From positions 19,927,459 to 19,991,458 of the forward strand of contig OX411543.1 in NCBI GenBank assembly GCA_948146395.1: a stretch of 64,000 nucleotides of DNA, written 5' to 3'. This DNA comes from Fragum whitleyi (Eukaryota; Mollusca; Bivalvia; Cardiida; Cardiidae). The translations under genes were made by a program, and so were the position numbers. The notes below the pieces were generated by a model. It worked only from the letters and a program-made list of their open reading frames with translations. It ran no database searches and was not told the origin of the DNA. Shown here one piece after another: positions 12,601 to 26,000 of the stretch (positions within the stretch are counted from its first letter, which is position 1; each line of letters opens with the position of its first letter).

Positions 12601-15600
12601 TGATCGTGAGATTGGCCGAGTGGTGTTCCGAATGAGTTCCATGTAACCTAAATGCATACCTAAAGGTTGATCTTAGTCTAAACTGTCTGCTAAAATTTTG
12701 TGTAAAACACGAATATGAATTCCATGATCACCGGGAGAAGGTTTTGGGAAAAGCAAATGAAAATGTGCTTGTGAATTTAATGACATTTATCAGAAATTCA
12801 ATGTAGATTACTATATTTTTATGAAATAATACTATAAAAGCTATGGATCTGAACTACATCCCTCAATTATTTATTTCGGTTAAGAATCTTTATTTACCTT
12901 GAATGGCAGGTCGACTCGAGGTAATTCCTGAAACAGAATTTTATGGATGTTTTAAGTAAAACGTTGATTTATTTATCTTCAATTGAGAAATTAAAAGTCT
13001 CAGAGTATTTGTTGATTTCATCGAAGTATAAAACTATAAACCTAATAACACTGTATGTATCCCCATCGCGTATCATAGAAAACCGATAATGTTTTTATTG
13101 TCTCACCTCCGTAAAATAAAGTAAGTACTCTTTTCATATGAGCCTGTGATCTACATTTCCAGCAATTTGACATCTGTGTAACGTGCAAATGTTAGGCAGC
13201 CCAAAAATTACATAGTGTAAGTAGAGGATTGTCTTACTGTCTACAGATACTTTATTACCTTGTCTATCTACAAATCACGTAGTGAAGATTCTGGCAGACT
13301 GTCCGGATGCACAGACTGGCCAGCGTCTTTGCGTTTGTTATTGTTGAAAATATCACGCACAGGCTCATATCTAATATTAGTCTTTGTCCTACATTATTAT
13401 CCAATCAGAAGGCTGGATTTTCAAATTTTTTGAAGGTTTATTTTCCATAAACTTTCCAGCCCAGGTTCATTTTGATCATTATTTCATTTAAACGTCGAGG
13501 TTTATTTGTGATTCCACGCATGCGTACAGACTAGAACTACCCCTTCATAAATATGCAATGACCACGTGATTAGTACACGTGAAAATCGTATAACTCGTGC
13601 ATATGTTGTATAACGAATATCCTATGTAGATTTTTATCTGGCATGGCATCGATTACCATGTCGAATCTCTTATGGAACGACGACTTTTCTACTTGCCTGT
13701 ACATTTATTCAAGAAAAGTAACCCTAACTAATGGGATCTAATTGAACAGTGCAATATATCCTTTACTTATTTCTTAGCGTTAATTCCAATAAACTTCTAG
13801 TTTAATTACTTTTGGTCCCTTTCTAAATTTGGCAAAATCTCATTTCATGATCAGCTATAGATGATGCGTTTTATAGTCCACCAAAATTAACAAAGACAAT
13901 TAACTTAGTTGATGACACAAGAAAACGTCAGCGAATTGGGGTCATCCAAGGTTTGGTGGACTGTATAACATCTTTTTTCAACAGAATAATATAATCTGCT
14001 TAGTTGTTTATGTCTTTAGATTGCCCTTCATACATAAGTTCGTAAACAATTACTGGCTCATTTATTCAATAAAGGGACCTTTATTACATACGATAATACG
14101 ATTCCGTTAAGTATTTTATTCTTTCAGAGAAACATGCTAAACTGAGTGAAAAGTATTAGATTTTCGTTCATCTATGTTGCCGGGTAAATAAAACCAAATT
14201 ATACTTCATATTTATCTTCTGTAATTGCTCTTTATAAATACTCAATATTTGCGTGCATATTTCAACAACTCCATATTTGGAAAGAGTGGGGCGTTTACTT
14301 GTAATAAATGTTTATTTATTTATTATTCCGTTTAAATCGTGCAATGTGATGCCAATAATATAAAAGGCGGGAAAAAGACTAAGTCAGTTAAACGCTAATA
14401 ATTGAAAATTAAACGATTTAAACAGCCTCAGTCGGTCGCTACGCTCCCTCCTTTCGGCTGTTTAAATCGTTTAATTTTCAATTAATAGCGTTTAACTATT
14501 ACTTAGACCACGCTTGAAGCGAATCGGCCAATCAGATAGCAGTATTTAAAAAATATAAATCACAGATACAACTCCTAGCATTGAATTTAAAGATATACAA
14601 TGAAAGTGTGTCGTGCACGTGAATCTCGACAGATTTTGTGTGCCGTGTCATTTTAAGAAAGTGTCGAGCATATCATATGATCGCTTTTTCCAAAAGACTT
14701 TCTACAGTTGCATACATGCAAAAAAGCTACAATAAGTTACGATAATAGATTCATAAATAAAGCTTCGTTATAATTACGCATTATAAATAGTAATATATCA
14801 GCGAGTTTTACTCGTTTTCGTTGTACAGATGTTCGGGTTTAAATTACAGACATTGTTAGAAAAGCGTGGTCTAAGTCAGATAGACAATCTCGTGCCACGG
14901 TATATGGAAAATAGACACTCGCTGAAGCTCGTGTCTATTTCCCATATACCACGGCACTCGTTGTCTATCCTATACATAACATGACGCAAAAAAAGTCAAG
15001 AACTTAAAGCAGAGAAACAGATGCCTTACGGGACTTGTTTTTGTAGAAGCTAACAAAGTAGCCGTGTGCTTAAAATTGTTTTCATTGAGAAAAATAAACG
15101 ACACTTTTCAGGCATTCAGAATTCACTAAAAGTGATTGCATCATTTAGAATTAGATAATTGTATATCATATATTTTTATTTATCTATGTTTTTTGATATT
15201 TCAAGCAAGGCTTAATGCTAATGATATTTTGTAATTTTTAGTTTTCAGTTATTCCATATTTATTATTCGTGTAAATGAAAACCTATGCTCTTGTTATAGT
15301 TACATTTAGAAAAAGGACATTTAATTGATAAACATCAGTTATGTTGTTTTTATCTACTTTTGTGAAAGTTGATGAATTAAAACTAATTGACTATTATACC
15401 ATGGAACATACCTTAAAAAGGCATTTTGTCGTTAAAACGATTCTTTAAATACTAGTAGCTCATCAAACCTAGTATATCATTATATGCAGAAAAGTCTAGG
15501 GTCGACATATTTTAAATTAGTAAAAATATGAATGTAAAACCGTTCTTAAATGTGCAATTATAAGTGAACCTTTGTGAGACATTTTAAACAATTTCACACG

Positions 15601-18600
15601 TGTGCAAAGCAAAGACTCTGGTCAGCCTATGCATCCGCACAGGCTGACCAGAGTCTTCACTATGCTATCTGTAGAATGGGTAAGGTCTATGCCCTTTTTA
15701 AGGTGGTGACCTAAATATATTTATTGTATTGCGTACTTTTCTAAACTGAATTATGGCTGTTCAACTCGCACACATATACCTGTTGGAAATGTCTCACAAA
15801 GGCTCAAATCGAGGGGTCAGCGCAGCGCTATTGTAAGTGCCCATAATAGTGTTGCACAGACCCCTCGAAATGAGCTTTTTACCTTGGACGTCATTTCGTT
15901 CTGGGCACTTGTAGGTCTGTGATAGTCTAGTTGGCAGGTCTGAAAGGGGGATATAGAAATAACTAGTACATATATATTCATGGGACCTATCCCGCGAAAT
16001 TTGACCATCTGGGAACTTAGTAAGATAAGCATATGGAAAAGGAAAAATGTCCAGGATAGGTCAACCAGAGCTCATCTCTTTTTTTTTTAAATTTTCTTAT
16101 GCATAAATGTCGAATCATTATTTTATTTTCAGAAAATCAGTTATGTACACTAGATGTTTCGACCCTAGTCAACCTGTGCGGTATTGGCAGGCAGACTAGA
16201 GTCAACACTTCTCGCTTTACTCACATGGTTCCTTTTTAGCGTGACGGGTCGCATAATTATGTGACCCGTCACCAGAAAAGGGATCATACTGGTACTACGT
16301 AATTACATAAAAATGGAGCTACGTAAGACATACAATATGTCAATTGAAATTTTAAATTTTTTTTTTTTTTTTTTTTTGGGGGGGGGGGGGGGGGGGGAGA
16401 GAATGATAATTCAAGATTCAGATCATGAGGTGATTGCGGTAAATTACGCTCTACACTTTACGCACTACCCAGAAGGTCACATTTTGCCCGTTATCAATAT
16501 GAACTGACAGCAACCGTTCTCAGTCGTAGAGTCTGATCTTAGCTTATATTGTCTTCTTTCTTCTCTCTTTCTACTAAGATCATACACGTTCTGTAGTTAT
16601 TCGGGTCATGAGATCAAATCATACGAAAATCAGAAATCTATTTACATAAACTTAAAAATTGGTGCTTACCTAAATCAAGTGGAATATTTCTGTTACACAT
16701 ATGTGATTTGCAACAGTCAGAATACAGTTCAACATAGGCCCTTTTCCTTCTGCCCGCAGTTCTTTGTTGTTGGTGTGTTTGTTCCAAAAGATCACATACC
16801 TGTTACAGTTAAAAACAACGTAAAATTGACACTCGTTCTGATCAAAATCATTCTTAATCATTCACTCAGAGCTCCATTCATTCATTCCAAACACTTACTC
16901 AATTCGATCAAAAACGCTCCGAAATCATTAGATAACATATAAAAATCGTTCGAGGCTTTCAACAATTCAAATCAATCTATTTATTCTACGATTATATAAG
17001 CTGGTATGTACTTAAAAGTGTCTGATTGGTCCACGGAGACGTATAAACAGAAAAGTACGCATATTTCATTAACGGGAGGTAATTAATATCGCTAATTTTG
17101 TTCATCTTGAACAAAATTAGCAATATTGGATTACCTCCCTTTAATTTCACTCAAAATTCGCCCCACACACACATTGAATATAATTCCGAAATCATTCCAA
17201 AATCATTCACCTTGTCAATTTCACAATGTTGTTAACTGTAGGACAAAGATGTTTAAATAATAGCAACTCAAACGTTAATTTTTTGCTCGGCTTTTGGGTG
17301 ATTCATTGTGGATAAAAATTCGATGCCGGAAATGAGGAATAGTTCTTACAAAAGTTATCACCCTTGATAGTACGGCTTTTTTAATACTGAAGATATATTT
17401 CAAGTATCTCCCAAGTCCTAGATGCGTTCCTCGACGGTGGCAATTATCCTTTCCGTCTATTTGTATCCCACCAATGGGCTGATAATCGTACATGTAGACC
17501 TACGTGGGATAGCAGCGGAAGGCTAGAAAAGGATGTGATGGTAGTACTGGTGCGAGAAATACCACGAATCCATTGTGAGGTGCTCCAGTCGACGTGATAA
17601 ACCTGATTGATTGTTGAAAGTGGTGTTCATCCCCATACAAACAAACGAATATTTCAAGTTTCGCGTAAATTCCTTTGCCATGAATAATACAAAATGATAA
17701 GTTTTCGCACGACAAGAACCAATGCAACGACGACAACAATGTTGAGGGGCGGGGGGCCTATACCTCGTATTTTTCCCAATAACAGCAGGGCAAAGAATGG
17801 AAATTAAGGTTCCTTTCTTCTAAAATAGAAGTTTTAACCGTTCTCATCTACGGTAAAAAGATTTGCAAATGAAACTATTTCTTTGTACCATTCAACTATT
17901 GTTGTTGTTGTTGTTGTTTAAATACAATTGAGCCTGTGCCTGACATTTCCAAAAATTTGAAACTTTCATGAGGTGGAAACATTGAGTAGCTTTGAAAACT
18001 ACATACTGTAAATATAAAGTTACCTGACGGTCTACAGATACTTTAGACCTTATCTATCTACTAAATGCATAATAAAGACTCTGGACAGACTGTGCTGTAG
18101 CACAGGCTGGTCAGAGCCTTTGCTTTGCGCATATTTGAAATTGTTGGAAATCTCACGCACAGGCTCAATTATTACTTTGCTTATCCATTATGTATGACAG
18201 AAGCTATTATCTGAATTCATTTTAATGATTTTGAATATCCATAAACGCGTATAGCTGAATTCTACTTGTCTTTCATTATAGACATTCTTGGCTTTGAAAT
18301 ATCTTTGAGAGTTTTTGTTCCAAGTTCTTTAAAGTCCTTGTTTTTCTGGGTTTCGTTCCTAGTTTAACTAAAGAAAAAGCATTTCACAACTTTTGCACAA
18401 AGTCTTGCGTGCAAAGTTATGAAATATGTGTAAAAGTTCCCAAACACACTGTTATCATTTTCTCTTACATTCCAAGCAGTTTCAATTAATATGTAAGATA
18501 AGCGGGTCAGCAAATTGAAAAGGGGTCGAACATCGACCCACACATGATCAATATGCATTAATGACAAAAAAAATTAATTCGTATATTCTATATTGGGAAA

Positions 18601-21600
18601 TGTTCAATGGCGTACAAAAGCGATCAATTATATTGTCAATCTTTTAAAATGGCAATATTATTTATCGTTTATGAGGGACATTGAAACAGGATATAGAGGA
18701 TATTGAATGAGTGGTCATGGAATACCGAATTTATTAAACGAGTCATCTATAAACTCGTCTGGCTCGTTGGCCGAGTGGTTAGCGCGCTCGACTCGTAACC
18801 TGGTGGTTGCGGGTTCGAGCCCCACCGGAGACGGGTAGTGTATTTGGGCAGGACACTTTACAGACAGGGCCCCAGTCCACCCAGCTGTAAAAGTGGGTAG
18901 CAGTGGTAAGAACCCATTGCCTCTCTCTCAATGTGTAGGATAAAATCTGGAAGGAGTTAGGACCACGATGGAAATAAGAGTCAATCGACCCTTTATCGTG
19001 TTATCCTCGAGTAAAAAAAAAAAAAAAAAAATCTATAAACAGATAAAAACGAGGCTGCGCCGAATTTTTATCTGTTTATAGATGACGAGTTTAATAAATA
19101 AGGTATTTTATGAGCACAAATTTTATATTCTATTTATAACATGACCTTAATTTTTGCGAAAAATCGTCAAAAATCTTGAAATTCAAAGTTTCAATTTTCC
19201 GCGATTTTAATAACGCCGTATAAAACTGACGTCACAATGTATACATTATGACGGCATTTTCGCGGTTACAAAATAGCGTTGCTAATCGCTCTAAGCTCAT
19301 TTGCATAGTTATTCCACTAGTGTAATAACACTCGTGTAATATCAAAAATATTCAACGGGTTTATTTCTCTACCGCGACGAAGGACAAATTATAATAAAAA
19401 TTATTGTTCATATAATTGTCAATAAAAATGATTGTTCATAGATTCCTCAAGATTGCTATCTACCTTTTTCATACAGCCTTAAATATCGCACACACACAAT
19501 CTACAATATTGTGGATTGACAATATTATAGATCGTTTGTAAGCGATATTGAACCATGATTTACAATGATTGTCAATTTAATTGACAACGATATTGTTGAT
19601 CGTTTGTGAGCGATATTGAATCATGATTTACAATGATTGCCAATAACATTATTGATCGAATATATATTCCTCAAATATGATAATATACCTTTTGTTTCAT
19701 ACAGCCTGTATCGTATCGTTTGACGGTCCCTGTACCGGTTGAGCGGACCTTCAGGGAGGTGTAGCAGTACTGAAAAGGAATTTTTATCTTATCATTGATG
19801 GCATTATCATTAGATCTAGCTTACTCAGAAACTTTATTTATCTTTTTTTTTCATTTTAGATTATAAAAAATGTCACTTCTTTTACTTTTTGAAAATTCTT
19901 ATTTCAGGAATTTATATGTGAAAATGAGTATTCACTGTAAACACGATATGAACCAATACACGAAATGCGATGGTCAAAACTGACCCAGGGGAAAAAACCA
20001 GATATAAAACACCTGTGGTGAAATCTCTGGAAAACCTGCGCAGCCATTTTAATTTAACTCTGATTATTCATCAGAATCAAATCATTCTGATGTTCAGATT
20101 ATCAGAACCTACGTTTTGTGCGCCATGCACAATAAAGAAACTAAATCGCAGTTGAATAAATTTGGTAGTCCAAAATATTTATAATAAAAATCCGAAAATC
20201 CGACTTGGTGAAAGTAACAAAAATTAAAAAGTAATGAATCAACATGTACAAATAAGAAAGCATTTCCGTTGAGGAGGTGGATGGGAGGAGGCGGTTTCTC
20301 ATGAATCGAAAAATATAAGACGAAAATGTGGATTATTCTAAATCCATTTTGATTGTTCGTAATCGAAGAAAAGACTGACCAAACGTTATCAAATACCTTA
20401 GTCCAAATTTTCTTCGGGCGATAAGTAGATAGGTATATGACGAGTTCATTAATTGGTTAATCAGATTCTCTGAACTCTTTTTGATTGGCTGACAATTATA
20501 GCCTCGCCCCAAAGTCATCCACTTTTACACAAATTGTTTTATTAACATAAAAATTCATTTATCTTGCGGCCAGAATATTATTAGGGCTCAATTCAAACAT
20601 AAAAATTGGGATTATTTAGGAAAACAACGTGATTTTAATTGATGACTGACGATATAATGAAGTATAAAGAGGACATATGGTGTTCAGTCTTTTTTCTCAC
20701 TTTCATTTGGAAATTCGCCAAAATTTTGTAATTTTATGAAATGACAACCCCCCCCCCCCGGAGTTGTAGCTAAAACCCCTGTTTTATACACTCTCGATCC
20801 GCCAATGGCGTTACCTAGTGTATCAGAAATACATAGCTTCTCCCTTGTTGTCTAAAATATCAAAGGAAGTAACAATGTTATCACCAAATCAAGTGACTGT
20901 ATTAAATTAAGGGTACTGTACTTCAAACCAATGCTTATTTTGCCTCCAAAGAAAAAAGTTCACTTTTTATCCTTGAGTAGCATTTAGAGTAAGACCCCAA
21001 TCCTTCAGTAAGTTTTGCTCTTTCTAGAAATTGTATTTAATCTTGATGTTCTCCACATCTAAAACTATAATAATATGTTGATTTAGTACATCAATGTTGG
21101 GATTGGTCGGCGTAACTAACAGTTAACTTTGATATTTTCGAAAATATGACCACCTTCGGAAAAATGTTCATATTTTCAAAATATGCGTCGAAAGCTATAT
21201 TGAATTTTTCTCTATATGTGTGCATATGTATGGTCTAAAACATATATCTTTTTCGCGGATATTTGGATACCCCCTGAAACCGCATCGTCCCAAGTTAAAT
21301 AAATTCTCTCATTTAACCGTATTTGATATACGATTAATAATATAGCGATTCTTGCGATTGATCGAATATATTCTTGAAAATCATAGATTCAATTCATTGC
21401 ACGAAATATAAAAAAAAAATCGCCCAAGTCAGCGCATGCACTTTGATGTCATTTTGAAACGGCTCATTTGCATATTTATTCAACCAATGTAATACCAGCC
21501 GTGTTATCACAAAATATTGATTTCACTCCCACGCCAAACATTCCAAAGGTCAAATCATAAATAGTCATTATGCTTTCTTCGCTTAAATGACATTTCATCA

Positions 21601-22916
21601 AGTATTACTGCCTTCCCGCATGACTTTGACTATGGACCAAAGCTGTAGTAAATGCCTTGGCTAAATAATATTCACGTTGACTTACCTCCCCTGGCTCACA
21701 AGTCTTTATGACGTAACAATGTTTCGGATGGTCAATAAGATCACAAACCACACATCGTCTTTCTTTGAGACTTTCTATTTCGTCTTGAAAGTAACAGACA
21801 TATCAAAATTGGTAACAAATAGCCAAGAAAATCCATATGATTTTAGGCATAAAAACAGGCATCATCTATGCGTATATTTTTTAAATGAAATAAAATATTG
21901 ATATGAATGAACATTGAAAGATTTTAAATCCTATGATATTATTTTTCTGTATTTTACTGAAACCTTCGCTGAAAAGTTCCTCGATGATTACCATTACTGT
22001 TGAAAATGTAAAGAAAGATACAACAAACCATTTCTCTCTTTCTATCAAAATATTTAGCACACTGGATGATACCTTTTCAAATAAGACCAGTCGTGGGTTC
22101 GATCCCCGGTGGCGGCAAATATCCTTTCTGACGTTTGTCTCTCACCAATGGGTAGATAATCGTAAACCTATGTGAGATAGCAGTCGGAGGCTAGGAAAGG
22201 ATGTAATGGTAATAAAGGTGAAAGAAATACCAGGAATCCATTGTTAGGTGCTCCTGCCGTCCCGATATAACTGCAACATTGTTGAAAGCGTCGTTTAACC
22301 CATTCAAACAAACAAATCAAATAACACCAAACTTTTATCTTTCTTCTGAAGCATCTTTCAATTTCGAAGAGTCTTAAATTGGCAAAAAGTTTAATTCACA
22401 GGGAGCTTTCTCGGGCAAACTATTGCCTATTTTTCGCTAAAAGCTAATAGGTTTGTACCCAAACAATTTGTCAATATTACTTGTATATATCTATTATCAA
22501 TTTAATTATTTCAAAGTTCTACATAGACCTTGCCTGAAGAAATCGAATAATAAAGTTTTTTTTTCTACCAAGTGGCTGTCTTTTCAACCGCAATATTGAT
22601 AATGGTTGCATACCAGACCAATTCGATTAATATTTCGAGACTGTTTTAAGTATCTAAACGAAGTTTAGATACTTAAAACAGTCTTGCAAATATCCTTCGA
22701 ACTATCTCTAAATTATCCCTACCAAAGAACGGTTAAATATCAACCAAACAAGGCCATGAGTCTAATAGTATAATCTTCAAGTGTGTATAGGCATTAATGT
22801 AACATCCGAAGATTAGTGCCAATCAATTTATAAACAAAAGGACGATTCCTGTGATGAAAGCTTATCCCATCTGTAATTTTTACAAATTTTACAAATAGCG
22901 TCGATTGATATTATCA

Positions 22917-22999
<83 letters not shown>

Positions 23000-23018
23000 G
23001 TTATTATTATTATTATTA

Positions 23019-23089
<71 letters not shown>

Positions 23090-26000
23090 ATTATTAAGGA
23101 AGTTCGTAATTCAGACAAAACTTAATAGTTTTTCTGAACACCAAACAAAAACAATAGAACAAAGATAAGAATACGAATAAAATCACTGCATATTTCAAGG
23201 TTCGGAATGCAGATAAACTCGGATACATTTGCCAATTTCTAGAAACCAAAACAATCCAACATAATAAAGAATTCAGTGAAAACTTACTACTTTCTGAGCA
23301 TCCATACATATTACAGAGTTCAGTATCACAGCAATGATGACATATTTGTTCTCCTATATTAGATCGTTCGGCTCTTTCTATGATATCACGTGTCGTCCTC
23401 GTAGTTGCATTGAAACAACCTTTGGAGTCGCAAACCTGTAAAGTTTATACTGAACATAAAATGCTTATAATTCTGATTGAAATGTTGACAACAATTAATA
23501 CCAGGTAAAGATATAAGAAGACGTACCAATTGTATTTATCAATGTTAAACCCTATGCGAGAATTTTATAAAAAAAAATGGGGGGTGGGGGGCAAACGCCA
23601 TTCTTAATTCTTATTTCTCAACGTCCCCGTGAATAGAATGTAAGAGAATAGGATGGAATAGAAAATATTATCATTTTTGCGCAAATTTACCGTATTGAAG
23701 CAAAGGCATTTCCTACATGGATATACTGTATATAAAACACATAAACACACGTTAACATGAAATGAAACATACACCTTTCTCAACATACATATATACATAC
23801 ACCAGACCAATAACAGAAGACACGCACATAGTCAAAAAAGAATGACCACGAATAGTTTTAATACGACCCATGTAAATGGAACAAATGGGTTGTAGTGCAA
23901 CAACGCGATTTGATTTTATGCAAATGATTATACAGTTTTTGACGAATTTTCCTTTAGCCTGTAAAGTAATTAATCTTTACTAGCCATTTAATGTAAAAAT
24001 GTTTCCACGAAAATGTGAGCATCAAAAACATCTTTAATGGAATCAAACATAACTTTTCTTTTCCACATCATGCTTCTTAGATTGAAATAAAAGTGAGTTT
24101 CTTTTTCTAATTAGTTATATGTCACACAGGTTCCTCAAGCTTTTCTCCGACATACCTTCAACGGTATATTCGTAATCTAAGACAACTTACCGATCGCCCT
24201 ATTTTTTCCGCCAATGAAAGGCCGCTATTTCGTTTGAAATTCAAAAAATATATCGCATAACCTGAAGATCTGCTCGAATAAGTGAGCTACGTGACTTGAG
24301 GTCATTATGGGCGGGAACTACATTCGAAACCAGACAGTGACGTCATATTCTTGTCTGATAAAATGTGTCGAAAGACCCTTAACTTGAATCTAATATTTAT
24401 AAAAAAAAGTTTTTGTTTTAATGTGCTTTCGAAATAATGCTTATACATTTTTTCATCAAAAGGAGAAATTCTTGAATAATTTGTCTGCATGTTGACCAAT
24501 AGAAGATAAGGCTGATATATAACTGATTCTGATTATAAAATATTAATTATTTGTAAACCAATGACATTACTACCATTACGCACATTCACAAAGGCGTAAT
24601 AGCAACATTCCTCTTTCGAAAAACGTCTTTTTGAATGATCTTAACATCGGAGCTACAGCTTATTCAAGCTGTAGTTACGATGTTTTGATTATTCACCGAC
24701 GCTCAAATCATAGAAAGGGGGAAGCGGACGGAGGACTTTCATCTTTTGTCATAGTCTACATATCGCCTTTAGCCTATATATTCTATGTAGGTCGCCTTCT
24801 GAGATCGTATAAATATACCCCTATGGATACTGCAGTAAGAATAGGATCGACTAATTTGCTTGAACCAATCCTTCCTGAATTCCCTATCACATCTTCAAAT
24901 TGAGATTAAAAAAGAAAAGTCGATAGGGTTGAAACATCTAAAACATCTCAAATCCGCTTTAAAATGAATATTTTGGACCTTTTTAACGACAAATACATTA
25001 GATCTATTTAACGACATTTTAATTTAGTAATTCTGCAAAGTCCCCGTTTATAAGAAATAATGTAATCAAATGTTCTGTAAGGGATCGAGGTTTGAGGTCC
25101 ATATATTGACGTGTCACGTGAAAGGTTGCCATCGAAGGGGAAACAGTGTGGATTTAAGAAAAAGAAAAGAACTTTAGACATCTATATTAATTGTTAGCAC
25201 CTGGGAAGGCACACATAGGCAAAAAAATTGTTGCACAATTTATAATAGGTCTACTTATATGATTCTAGGGATACACATTTTTGCAAAAACAAAGTGATTC
25301 GAAGCATGTTAGACTTTTTATAGCTGACCAATATCGAAAGCCAGTCTGTTTAACGGTGGGTAACCAAAACTTGTGAACTACAGCTTTTCAATGCGTTTTT
25401 TTATGTCGCTTGTTGCAAACATTATAGTGGTGGTTTTGTTCGATTTTATGGGGTTCGACACCATTACTACCAATACTCTTTTTCCTAGCCCCCAGCTGCT
25501 ATCCGACAGCTACATATTATCGACCCATTGGTGGGAGAAATATAGTCGCAAAAGATGAGTGCCCCCGTAGTTGAATCGAATCCAGGACCTTTTGAATGAA
25601 AGTCCGCCGCGCTACCAACTGCGCGGATGAATATGCCGTGATAGATAACTGTTTTTCTACAAATACAAAATCTCGATAAAAGAGAGGCATGATACCCCCT
25701 AATAGATTACTAAGTAGAATACAAAATCCATTAGTTGCAACCACGAGGTTTTGTTCACCATCGTTCTCAACTGATTTTATCTCGCCAAATGATAAAATAT
25801 TTACAGAAACTCGATGGTGATTAAATTCGTTCCTCCCACATTTTGTTTACCTCGATTTGATTGAAGAATGTATGACGCAACAAAATGAATGACATCATTG
25901 ATTGACAGGCAACTCACGTCACCTAGCATTGTTCGATGAAAAAATAAGTCGATCGGTAAAACAGTTATAGTTCATTTCTGACAATTTACGCGTATAACCT

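Noticed and set aside
16670..16861. Minus-strand frame ending ILTVANHICVTEIFHLI
   Set aside because: It is the wrong frame of LU2 exon 8; the phase-0 frame gives the CC-x4-CN signature.
18764..18835. Functional tRNA gene
   Set aside because: A and B boxes are present, but it is the head of a SINE with poly(A) and target-site duplication.
22828..23118. Poly-Ile and poly-Leu reading frames
   Set aside because: They are translations of the (TTA)n microsatellite.
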